A DNA stretch of 64,000 nucleotides from Mugil cephalus (Eukaryota; Chordata; Actinopteri; Mugiliformes; Mugilidae). The notes beneath the pieces are model-generated. The model was not told where the DNA came from. It worked only from the letters and a program-made list of their open reading frames with translations, and ran no database searches. Of this stretch, positions 54,801-64,000 are shown piece after piece; the stretch's first letter is position 1; every line of letters starts with the position of its first letter. The position numbers and the translations under genes were made by a program. The stretch lies in assembly GCF_022458985.1 (NCBI RefSeq), contig NC_061771.1:31077764-31141763 (forward strand), read 5' to 3'.

Positions 54801-57800
54801 GCTGCAGCACCGTCAACCACCAGCACTAAGGCCACGCCCATAACTAGCACCGCCAACCAGGGGGCGGGGCCTAATGAGGAAGAGGAGGAGGAGCAGGAAG
54901 AGGAGAAGAGGCCGAGGAAGAAGAGGAGGAGAATAAGTGATGATGAAGAAGAAGAAACTCAGACCAGAGCAGTTGAGTGAATTGTGTCTTTCTTTAGTTC
55001 GTGTCTCTTCTTGTAGTTCCTGTCTCTTCCTGTAGAGGACAGTGTTTCCTCTGTATTGTCAGTAGTTCCTGCTTCAGTCTTTATTAACTGAGGTATCTTG
55101 TGACTTTCAGGACGTGTCTCCAGAGGACGTCACAGGCGGTGAACTCAGGTCCGATGCTAGCGAAGAAAAAGTAAACGTCGCTACGTCTGAAATAAAGAAG
55201 AAGGAGGACAAGACGTCCAAAAACAAACAAACAAACGATTCTGGGTCCAAACGTGGAGTCAGGACGCCGTGTCCATTTGGGAAGGACTGCTACAGGTACG
55301 ATCACACTTCACGTCTTGCTTCTCATTCCCATGAGTTTGGAGCCAGAGTCTGATCAGAGGGCGGAGCCACATTATTGATGCCCCGCCCACACTTCTTCCA
55401 GACTCAGTCTCGTTTAATTAACACTACACTCTGAAGCTACAAGGAAATGTTGGATTAAACACTGAATTTATGTTTAAAAAACGTTTTAACAACTGCTCAT
55501 TGTCCCACGGGACATCTTTACGGAGCGGTTGACATGGCAACTGGTGGTCACCATTATGTTACATCCTGTTTTAATAGCGTCAAATAACTGAACATTCATC
55601 AACATTATATTAACTACCTAAAATGACTGAAACTATCCTTAAAAAATATGTTTTACTTGTATTTTAGTGATTTAGTTTGACTCAAGTACCGCCCACTTAT
55701 ATTGAGGGGGTGGAGCTTATCATTTGTACAGCAGCCTTCAGCCACCAGGGGGAGCTCTACTAGCTTTGGCTTCACTTTAGAGGAGTTATTCCACTGTCCA
55801 TCTTTATCCTGTGGACGTCAAACTTCTCTCCAGTCGCTTAGAACTGAAGAGGATGAAACGTCTTCTCTAAATCTCTGCCTTTTTTAAAATGATTTTTGGA
55901 TAATTCATGCCCAAAGCGACTCATTTCCTCTGAAGAGGAGGTGAAGTGCTCTTGAGCTGATGAACAGGAAGCGTCTGCTGACTTCATTAAACCTAAAACT
56001 AAAAAAGCTCTAATCGAAAACAGAAACCCTGACTCTGGTTTAAATGAAGCAGATAAAACATCCTGTGGACATCATGGATCACGTCTACGGTTTCTTGTAC
56101 AGGAAGAACCCGATTCACTTCCAGGAGTGTAGTCACCCCGGAGACAGTGACTACGAGGAGGAGGAGGAGGAGGTGGAGGATGAGGATGACGACCGACCTG
56201 AGTGTCCCTACGGCACCGACTGCTACAGGTCAGAGCTCATTCATGTCCCTTTAGAACTCGTTATAGTTCAGTCAGGACCCGTAATGTAATCCTTTTACAA
56301 AACAACCGTGAAATATTTGAAGAAAAATAAGTTACATTTTGGTGCGTTGCTGCCATGAACAGTTTAGTTCTGGACCCGAGTGTTGCCTCATGGTTGCAAC
56401 TCAACTAAAACAATGTTTTAAAACACGAATAACAGTTACTTTTAGTAAAAAAACGAAACAAACTGCAACTAATGTCTTTAAATTCATCCTGCAGGCCAGG
56501 TTGGACCGTCTGATGGCCTGTTTGTTGGCCCGAGGGCCATATGTTTGACACCCCTGCTTTAGAAAGCGTAACTAAAGACCAAAATATGTATAATGTTTAC
56601 ATTTAATCGGGCTCCAGACAGACTGCAGTACCTCCACGACCTATGATTTAAACCCATTGTCCTCGTTAGTGGACGATTTAGTCTGCCCTCTAGTGGTAGC
56701 AAAGTTTTATTTATTTATGCTTATTAACGTTTTTAGTTTCATATGACGCACAAATTTAACAAATTTTATCAATAGCAATGAGCTACAACGTCGCTAATTA
56801 GCAAGTACTCATTTGAGGACGTTGGGACTTCATTGCTCTGTCGTTGTTCAGCCAGGTTCAGGTATTAAAATAAACCGGTTTGTATTTTATCACACTTTGG
56901 TGACTTTATTATCATATAAATAATGAAATAATACCAGTGTACACATATGTGGATATTGTTGTTTGTTTTGTCTTTTTGTAAAAAACAAACAAACTACTAC
57001 TTCTTGTTCAAAGATGATGCTTAGTTTTTGTACGTCTTAGGTCCCCGACTCTTGTTAGTTACAGCGTTAGTGTAGTTATCACATTTAAGGCCTAAAGGAA
57101 AGAAATGAAGGTCACAAATCAGTTTTGTCCCTTTTGTCTTTTCTTTGACCTAAATTTCAGGGCAACCAAAGTACAGGACAAGATTTACAACAACAAAAAC
57201 ACTTTTCACACCCAGGCATCAGTCGGTTCAACGTACTTTATATATATATCTAATAATTTAATTTATAAAGTGTGTTGTAAAGACCTGTAAATGTCATTGT
57301 TGTTGGAAAGAATCTCACAAACTTTGTGTTCACCTGCAGGAAAAACCCTCTCCACAGGAAGGAATACAAACACACGAAGAAACCAGGTAAAAATGTCTCT
57401 TAATATCAAATGAATGTTCATGAATCATCATTAAAACTAGAACGCCAACGTCGGGTTGATTGTCCTGATTGTTTCATTGGTCTTCACTTTATTCTACAGA
57501 CACATGTTTGTTGTGTATTAAATCAAACAATCATAAGTTCTTCATAAATTTTATTCACTTTTTATATGAGCCACCTTTATTTCTTTTATGAGACGTTTTA
57601 TAATTGAAAATAATATAAAAGTAACTGGGCATGTGTTGTTGTACTTCAATAACCTCCTTAATTGGGGATCCTCTACTTACTATATGTGTCCTGTATTAAA
57701 CTCGACCTAGTGCCATTTATAAATATACGTCATTATTATCATCATTTTTGCATTTATCCTTTTTCTAAAATATATTGGATTCATGTTAATGTTTGTTTAA

Positions 57801-58333
57801 AGAAAGAAGAAAGAAATGTCTAATCAACCAAATATTTTGCGACCCCCCCTGAAGAGCTATGATTTAAACCCATGGTCCTCGTTAGTGGACGATTTAGTCT
57901 GCCCTCTAGTGGTAGCAAAGGTTAAAACGTATTATATATATGACTCGCAAATTTAACAAAGTTTATCAATAGCAACAAGCTACATCCTTGAGAAATTCTC
58001 TAAGAAATAAAAAAGTTTCACACCTGATGTTGGAGACGAGTGCACTTGTTATTCTACTTCTTCTTCTCGTCTAAAAGGCTTCTTCGGTTCTAGTTTCTCT
58101 GGTTTATGATATTGTCGCTTCGCGTCTCTGCAGCTCGCAGCACCCGCGCCGTCGCCACAAAGAACGAAGACGACGGCGAAGACTCTGAGGACGACGACAG
58201 TTTCATCAACGACGACAGCGAAGACGTGGGCGACGACTCGGACTACGTCCCACCGGACGACGACGACAGCGGCAAGGAGGACGTCAAGAGGCTGCAGAGG
58301 GAAGCGAAGGTCTTTCTGAAGAGGAAGAAGTAG
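51397..58333 (+). CDS. aplf: APLF, aprataxin and PNK-like factor (10 exons, 445 aa)
   Basis: Exons 51397-51492, 51743-51814, 52909-53072, 53375-53519, 54407-54509, 54772-54971, 55111-55295, 56103-56228, 57340-57386 and 58134-58333 total 1338 nt with consistent phases. APLF is an end-joining scaffold and histone chaperone. FHA domain (1-105): GRGPFLG, DKRVSRHHG and NPCFVQSS; it binds phospho-XRCC1/XRCC4. Ku-binding motif PRRVLPAWML (170-179, human RILPTWML). Basic patch KRPRKKRRR, a likely NLS. Two PBZ zinc fingers, C314-C320-H327-H333 and C356-C362-H369-H375 (CYRKNP in both), bind poly-ADP-ribose. Acidic C-terminus (about 385-445), ending AKVFLKRKK, binds H2A-H2B. The human acidic tail has aromatic anchors (DSFL, DYEP, DSDW); here DSF is kept, but DSDY replaces DSDW and the middle Tyr is gone. 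Human is 511 aa. Confidence 0.95.
51835..51893 (+). repeat. (AAT)n microsatellite in aplf intron 2
   Basis: AATAATAAT run with one G interruption, just after exon 2. A TTTG run at 51696-51729 precedes that exon. Confidence 0.9.
54543..54680. mobile_element. 138-bp hAT-type miniature element in aplf intron 5
   Basis: Ends TAGTGTTTCCCAACC and (reversed) TAGTGATTCCCACCC form inverted repeats. Flanks CTGTAGAC (54535-54542) and CTGTAGAG (54681-54688) are an 8-bp duplication with one mismatch. It begins 34 bases after the exon 5 donor, so it occupies most of the short intron. Confidence 0.85.
54681..54750 (+). repeat. ~24-bp minisatellite in aplf intron 5
   Basis: CTGTAGAGGACAGTGTCTCT is repeated about three times; a single similar unit is at 55030-55055 in the next intron. 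Confidence 0.8.
55345..55770. repeat. Dispersed repeat copy 2 (aplf intron 7)
   Basis: Second copy of the repeat at 45850-46262, same orientation, with the matching CACCAGGGGG end at 55744-55753. Confidence 0.75.
56600..56790. repeat. Intronic duplicate, left copy (aplf intron 8)
   Basis: CTATGATTTAAACCCAT then GTCCTCGTTAGTGGACGATT, CTGCCCTCTAGTGGTAGC and, after an insertion, AAATTTAACAAATTTTATCA matches 57855-57990 closely. Confidence 0.85.
56683..56696 (-). promoter_or_regulatory. CTCF-consensus site (repeat-borne), aplf intron 8
   Basis: CTGCCCTCTAGTGG is, reversed, CCACTAGAGGGCAG, a full match to the CCASYAGRKGGCRS core. The same 14 bases occur at 57899-57912 and 28358-28371, and CCGCCCTCTAGTGG at 25525-25538. 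Confidence 0.55.
57855..57990. repeat. Intronic duplicate, right copy (aplf intron 9)
   Basis: Second copy of the segment at 56600-56790 in the same orientation, one intron further on. Both carry the CTCF-consensus core. Confidence 0.85.
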
Positions 58334-58966
58334 AATGTTTTGTTTTTTTTAACATCATGACAGAATAAGCCTAGTTTTACCAGGTGGTTTTATCAGGGGT
58401 TTCAACTATTAAGAAAGTTTGAGCTTCCAGAAAAGCTTTACAGGACCTATTCCCTGGTCCTCTCATCAAGATCTTTTTTTATTTTATTTTTTAAATTTTT
58501 TTTGCAGCTACCAGGCGTCTCCACAACGACTCTCTTGTACCTTTTTTATGAGTGAGTTTAGTTTTCTGGGAGGAAACCACTACAAAACTGAATGTGAATC
58601 CATTAGTCCAGACCGTAGCGGGAAAAAACCCTTTTGTTGTAAGTTTCCACTTCATTCTGCTCTTGTAAATATTTTTCTATGTCTTTTAAATACGTCCAAT
58701 GAAAACAAAGTCTGTCCCGTGGTGATTTTGTGGAGTTTTAGCAATACTAAATCCAACAGAATGATCTAATCAGCAGCACAGAACCTAAGCTCAAGAAGAG
58801 AAGAAATACTTCATGGACCTTCTTTCAGTTCTTTTACCGTCAGTAGGAACTGATGTGATTGTTAATGTCTAAAAAAACCACTGGTCTGGTTCTGGTTGAA
58901 GACTTTCCCAAACCATAGAAGCTACCAGGAGGAAATGTCTTCAGCAAACCCTGGCTAACATTTGCT

Positions 58967-59335
58967 GTGTTTCCTTTCCCCTAGAAATGCCCAAAATCCA
59001 AATATCGCAATAAAAATAAACTGGTAATGGAAACATTTCCAAATTCCTCTCATATATCTAAAGCTAAAACATGAGGTGGTTTTTCAGACGTATCGATAGA
59101 AAAGTTTATCATAAAAGTACAATGAAAACATTTTTTTGGTATTTCCCCAGTGGCGAGAGAAGAGAGTTATGGGATATCACAAGATGAAACTTAACAAGTC
59201 ACAGCTTATTCACAAAACAAATTTTAATGTAAACCCGTCCAAGAGCAATTGGACTCAGAAATATCACCTTTATTTTGCAAAAAACTGTAACAGAAACTTA
59301 GCTACTGATGTTAGTTACTGTTAGTTCTGAACCAT
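58967..59335. repeat. Dispersed repeat D, copy 1
   Basis: Shares with 60367-60690 the CCCCTAGAAATGC..CAAAA start, GGTAATGGAAACA, TTATGGGATAT, CACAGCTTATTCACAAAACA and AGAAATATCAC(C/T)TTTATTTTGC. Both ends carry TTTCCATT/AATGGAAA-type inverted motifs, suggesting a non-autonomous DNA element. Confidence 0.65.
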
Positions 59336-60366
59336 TAACGCTGATGTAGATTGTTTGTCATCGTCAGGAGTTGTGCAGTAGATGAGGATTTTCTACCTTG
59401 ACCATGTTGGAGGTCGTTTACCAAATCATAGGGAATTTCACTAACAATGCATCAAAATGAATCAGTTCTTCACAATAAACCACACGGATGTGTATAAAAG
59501 TCAGAATAAGACACAGAACATAGGAGAAGTTCCATCAACAAATCTCTGTGTTTTTGTTTTTTTTCCATTTTGTACGATTTAATTTGAAAATCCATTGTGA
59601 TGTCTCGTCAGCTCTCTTTAAGAGAATTCATTATTGGACGTCTTTAATGTTTTAAGATGTCATGGACATGTTTTGTTAACCCATCCATCGACCCAACCTC
59701 CTCCTCACGCCAAAGTTTTGGCTTCGTTAACCACTTCCTCAAACGTCCAGCCCGCTGTTGGCACTGTGGCTTCCTGAGTTATCACCTATCAAACTAAATG
59801 TCTATTAATTTCCTGTCAATCAGCTGATTCATTAATCAGTCTAATTAGTTCGGTGTCTGAGCGCCTGAGGACGAGTCCAGTCACCACATTAGACACCTCC
59901 CCATCGATGGCAGCAATGAGAAGCTTTTTCAACGTCCTGTAAAAAGTGATTAAAACTGGAGCCATTGATCAGTCTAATGTGTTCCTTATCCTGTATGTAA
60001 TTAACGGTGAAGGATATCAGTTATTAGGAAACAGATCAATGAACTGAACTGACCTACAAATGTCAACAAGAATCAGACCGGCAGCAGCAACAGAACGGAG
60101 GTAAACGTCTGAAGGTTCTCAGTCATCCAGGACGTTGGTTATGTCCAAAAGGGAGGGAAGTTTGTGAGTTGTGAAACAACAGCAATCAAGTCAAATGTCT
60201 TGGAAAACTTTGAACTAGCTAGTAGCTTAAACTAGTTTTTTTTTTTATCTTATTTACATGATGGCATAAGAATGGGAATGAAACTTCTTAGGGACAGAAG
60301 TCAGGAGTGTAGATGATGTCTCCGTCCAACCTCCTCTCTTTAGACAAGGTTTTCCAATCTGACATA

Positions 60367-60690
60367 AGTTGCGTTTCCATTCGCCCTAGAAATGCGCAAA
60401 ACCTAATTATCTCAATAATAATAATAAAAAAAAATGGTAATGGAAACACCGATGTCTGGAGATGATTCAGGGGGTATTGATACCAGTTCATTTGAAGTCC
60501 ATCTTACTCAGAATGATAAGAATTTAAAGAGAATTATGGGATATTATGTAAAGACAAGACTATACCAGAGTTACAGCTCATTCGCAAAACAAACATTCAA
60601 TGGAAACACGTACAAAGAGCTTGTTGAAATTTCAGAAATATCACTTTTATTTTGCGAGAAAGTGTAACAGAAATGCAGCCATTGATGTCC
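60367..60690. repeat. Dispersed repeat D, copy 2
   Basis: Second copy, same orientation; see the shared blocks listed for copy 1. A third, short start (GCGTTTCCATTCCTTCTAGA) is at 63416-63470. Confidence 0.65.
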
Positions 60691-60790
60691 TCCTTCACTC
60701 TGGCTAAGATTTGGACGTTGCTATCTTCAAAAGAGTGTCCTTTGTCCTTCAGGTGTAGGCTGATGAGTTGGTTCTCCTGTGTTAATGGGA
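60680..60790 (-). mobile_element. Short Penelope-like retroelement fragment
   Basis: The minus strand reads LHLKDKGHSFEDSNVQIL, a stretch I know from the C-terminal region of fish Penelope-like elements. About 100 bases, an old broken fragment. Confidence 0.5.
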
Positions 60791-62615
60791 CATGTGTTTG
60801 TGGAAGGGTTGTTGATGTACAAAGCTACAAATCTACACTTTTTGGATATGATTAGATAAACATTTCTACTGCGCTTAGCTAACGTAGCATGATCAGCTGA
60901 TGTGGATGTAATGTTGACATTCTTTTCAGGCAGAGGTCTTCATGAAGGAAGGAGTTAGTTCACAGGTAATGACGGCAAAGTCAAATGTCTTCATATTAAC
61001 AGACAGGAAGCATTTAGCTGCTAATGCTAATGGGATTATTGTGTGTTCAACTAGTACCTAGTAGAGTTCATATGATGATATTCATGACTTTGTAACTGGA
61101 GATTTTCTTGGAGCTCTGAGTTAATGAGTTGTGACGTGTTTGCTGAGTTTTAATCTGAATTTAGACATATAGATGTATATTTTTACTTGAGATTCCCAAC
61201 AGACCGTCTTTTCCTTATGACATTTTGTTAGCTTTAGCCTTGTGGCCTCTAGATGTTAACAGTTACTTAGCGCTAGTGTTCTCATGACTTCAGTTAGTTT
61301 AGTATTATTTGATTTGATGTTAGTTGTATAGAGTTTCTATTGTATTAAGTTTATATATATATATATATATTATTTAGCCACTCAATAGCTTGTTAACTCC
61401 AGGTTAAACTCAGATAACAAACCCTTTTTGTTCTGACTGATGGCACTTGGTAGCCTAGCAATGTTAAGCTAAAACAACCCAGAATGCAACACTCTCTCCA
61501 AGGTCAACATTCATCTTTTGTTTAATTTAGCTTGAAAAACTGTGTCAAATTAATTCATTTCAGTTCATCTAACTGTAAAAATTAGAGTCATATTGACAAA
61601 TAACGTCATCAATCACATGGACGAACATTAAATATGATCCAGAATGAAAAAGACATCCTACAGTTCATGTTCAGATCCAAGCTTTAAATGTGTTCACAGT
61701 AAATGAAGTTCAGTCAGAACCTTTGAGATGACGTGGGTTTTCCTCTGTGAACGACCGACAGAGTCAACAACGTGACACCCTGAAAAGACCCTTGAAGACG
61801 TTTCCTTTCCAAACACAACATCTGACAAGTGTCCTCTAAATTTCCCTCACACATGCAAAAAGTCTCTGAGTTATTCCACGTGTGAATACAAACCCACCAC
61901 GTCGTCTTTGATTCCAGCTTTGATGCTGGGAGGGTTTTAGTTCTCGTCCTCAGACCTCAAACCTTTCCAGATGTCTCTCAGGACCCTTTGAAGATCGATC
62001 AATGATATCGACCAGATATCTGTATGGAAGAAAAGTTAATATTTCAACAAATATTGGAGTAGAATCTTGGCTCTGAGGTGAGATCTGTTTAGGGAGGATG
62101 ACTTTTAAGAGGTTTCTGAAGCAGAGGAGAAAATGGTGGAAAGATTCTCCAAACAGAATGACAGATTGGATGGTGGAGAAATCTGGCGGGTTAGCGATCT
62201 CAGAAATAGTTGAAAGCTGAGTCATTTTAATACCAAACGGGTGTGGTTGTATTAAGAATCTAATGGAGATTAGATTCTATGATTAAGTCTATGGCCTTTA
62301 TCACCAAAAGTGTATTTTTCTCCAGCTTTTAGGATCGATTGAAATGTTGCCTCATACCTAGAAACCTCCTCACTGAGATCAGAGTTTCTGTCCATTCCTT
62401 GGAATCACTCCTAAGATACGACCCCTTGCTGGGTAGTTTTAGGCTGTGCTAGGAGCTAAATGAGAGGATTCTCAGAATCTGATGTATGAATCCGACATGA
62501 GTCGACTGGTTCCTTCAACACATTGACCTGACGGAGTGGTTGGTTTGATGAGCTCCACGGGGCAGCGTCACCTCAGCTGGAGGCTCTCTGATTTATCCAC
62601 GTATCCATCTGAGGT

Positions 62616-63312
62616 CTACCTCAGCCGAGCTACATCCACGTCCTCCGTCACTCGCAGGGACGACGTCCGAGTGACGTCATCGGCCGACTTGGCGGCCACA
62701 AACGTCACCAACCTCAGCGAGAACCTGCTTGCCTTCTTCAGGCGCTTGCTGTTGTTCCTGACGCTCACGAAGCAGAGTGTGTTGATGACCCCGTTGCTCA
62801 TGGCGATGCACTCAATGATGTAAAAGGCCACCAGGGAGTTCCTGTCCCTGGAGATGAGGGTGGGGTAAAAGTCGCGCAGCAGGGCGAAGCTGTAATACGG
62901 CGTCCAGCACAGGACGTAGGCCACCAGCACCAGGATCAGCACCACCACCGTCCGGCGACGCCTCTGCAGGCGCTTCCTGATCTGCTCCGTCTGGAAACCC
63001 GGGACGTCTTTGAACCACAGCTCCCTGGAGATGTGGGTGTAGCAGACGGCCATGACGGCGACGGGGCAGATGAACTCCAGGGCGAAGATGAGGAGGAAGT
63101 AGGCGCGGTAGTAGACCTGCTGGTCCACGGGCCAGATCTGAGCACAGAAGGTCTTGTGGGCGTGGCCTTCCACGTGAGGGTACGTCGTCTCGGAGGCCAT
63201 GTACGCCGAGGGGATGGAGATGAAGATGGGGACGATCCAGACGGTCAGGATGACGCAGTACGCCGTCTGGTTCTTCATACGAGGCCTCAGAGGGTGGAGG
63301 ATCGCCATGTAC
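62616..63312 (-). CDS. prokr1: Prokineticin receptor 1, last exon (231 aa seen)
   Basis: The exon starts after acceptor GTCTGCAG, splitting the Arg of the DRY motif (R-YMAILHPLRPRM), the conserved intron site of prokineticin receptors. It covers TM4 to the C-terminus: CVILTVWIVPIFISIPSAY (TM4), CAQIWPVDQQ (ECL2 with its disulphide Cys), TM5, ELWFKDVPGFQTEQIRKRL (ICL3), LVAYVLCWTPYYSFALL (TM6), ECIAMSNGVINTLCFVSV (TM7), and a tail ending SLRVTEDVDVARLR, like human EEVDCIRLK. It is a Gq-coupled receptor for prokineticins acting in the plasma membrane. I call PROKR1 rather than PROKR2 because it follows aplf as in human. The exon for TM1-TM3 is not in the window; 63313-64000 holds intron only. 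Confidence 0.92.
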
Positions 63313-64000
63313 CTGCAGACGCCAACAGAACAACAGAACAACGTTGATCCGAACTTAAAATGCAAATGTCCTGAAGGTCCATTAGTTCAAGGAAAGGACA
63401 GACGTCATCACTTGCTGCGTTTCCATTCCTTCTAGAAATGAACAACTCCTAAATATCGCTATAGAGGGTATCCATTGACGTCGCCTCCTCCTGAGGCCAC
63501 GCCCCCCGGGGGACAAAAACATGGTGAAATGTATCAGTAAATACCTGGAAAAATGTGGATTATCAGATCAAATTACGGATTAACTTGACTTAACTGGACT
63601 TAACCATGATCCATATGAGCTAGTATGGATTTGGAAAAGTGGATTAGCCTCAGTTTCAGTTAGTTTCAGGTCATTTCCATTATGATGAATGTGGCTAAAT
63701 CAAATACGCTAACAATGAGAGCTTTACTGAGAGGTAACGTTAGCCATGCAATACTGTAGCGTTAACAGGATGATGAGTGATCACAGATATTCAGTTTATT
63801 GTTTTACTGTTGGAACTGAAACAGTTACTGTCGGCCGTAACTACACCAAAACAACAACATCCACAGAACGTAACTTAAGAAGTAACTTAAGGTATGACTT
63901 CATCAATAAATGCAGCATAAATTAATATTAGCTCACACTAAATGAACCACAACACCAGGTTTCTGTGTCTGGATTCCAGTTGTTTCTTCTAATGCAGCGA

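Larger units (their letters stand above)
58334..62615. other. aplf 3' flank and intergenic spacer, no gene seen
   Basis: Contains the dispersed repeat copies at 58967 and 60367, a short retroelement fragment at about 60680-60790 and a TA microsatellite (61356-61370). No coding exon is convincing on either strand. Confidence 0.6.

Noticed and set aside
62812-63333. 173-codon minus frame and plus-strand frames over prokr1
   Set aside because: Out-of-frame shadows of the receptor exon.

Overview
The window is a piece of a compact vertebrate nuclear genome, almost certainly a percomorph teleost. The genes have short GT-AG introns. Protein families include bloodthirsty-type TRIM ligases and a fish multicopy SAM/MPASLRVVLG family. 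The repeats are the usual teleost mix: Tc1/mariner, hAT, MITEs, LINE fragments and microsatellites. There is one 500-N assembly gap at 42949-43448. I saw no prokaryotic operons, CRISPR arrays, tRNA or rRNA genes, and no retrovirus or LTR element.

Left accessory region (1-16.5 kb). A minus-strand gene encodes 293 residues made of six ~48-residue repeats that resemble half-units of the MABP beta-prism fold. It has a TATA promoter and a non-coding first exon. That promoter/first-exon module recurs twice, in opposite orientation and without a gene, beyond a dead Tc1 element. Further right lie a MITE, a broken member of the MPASLRVVLG family on the plus strand, a hAT element with exact 8-bp target duplications, and a SAM-domain gene head on the minus strand.

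Conserved block (17-64 kb). Order and strand: etaa1 (+), ppp3r1 (-), cnrip1 (-), fbxo48 (-), aplf (+), prokr1 (-, last exon only). From memory, the same genes occur in the same order on human chromosome 2p14-p13.3, where they are spread over about a megabase; this supports the names and orthology. I could build exon models with consistent phases for etaa1 (8 exons, 589 aa), ppp3r1 (5 exons, 164 aa), cnrip1 (3 exons, 162 aa), fbxo48 (2 coding exons, 155 aa) and aplf (10 exons, 445 aa). Etaa1 (RPA binding, ATR activation) and Aplf (Ku, PAR and histone binding in end joining) are both genome-maintenance factors. Calcineurin B, Cnrip1 and Prokr1 belong to signalling, and Fbxo48 to SCF ubiquitin ligation.

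Between ppp3r1 and cnrip1 sits a younger accessory island (30-43 kb). It holds two tandem bloodthirsty-like TRIM genes, one with an apparently intact reading frame and one with a shifted SPRY domain. It also holds relics of a third TRIM copy, two Tc1 families and three LINE fragments. The assembly gap falls just after the second TRIM copy.

The strongest leads are: the six-repeat MABP-like gene with its scattered promoter copies; a calcineurin B gene whose only visible start lacks the myristoylation signal; the mosaic divergence of the TRIM pair; unusual intronic arrays in etaa1 and fbxo48; and a set of CTCF-consensus sites, some carried by dispersed repeats.
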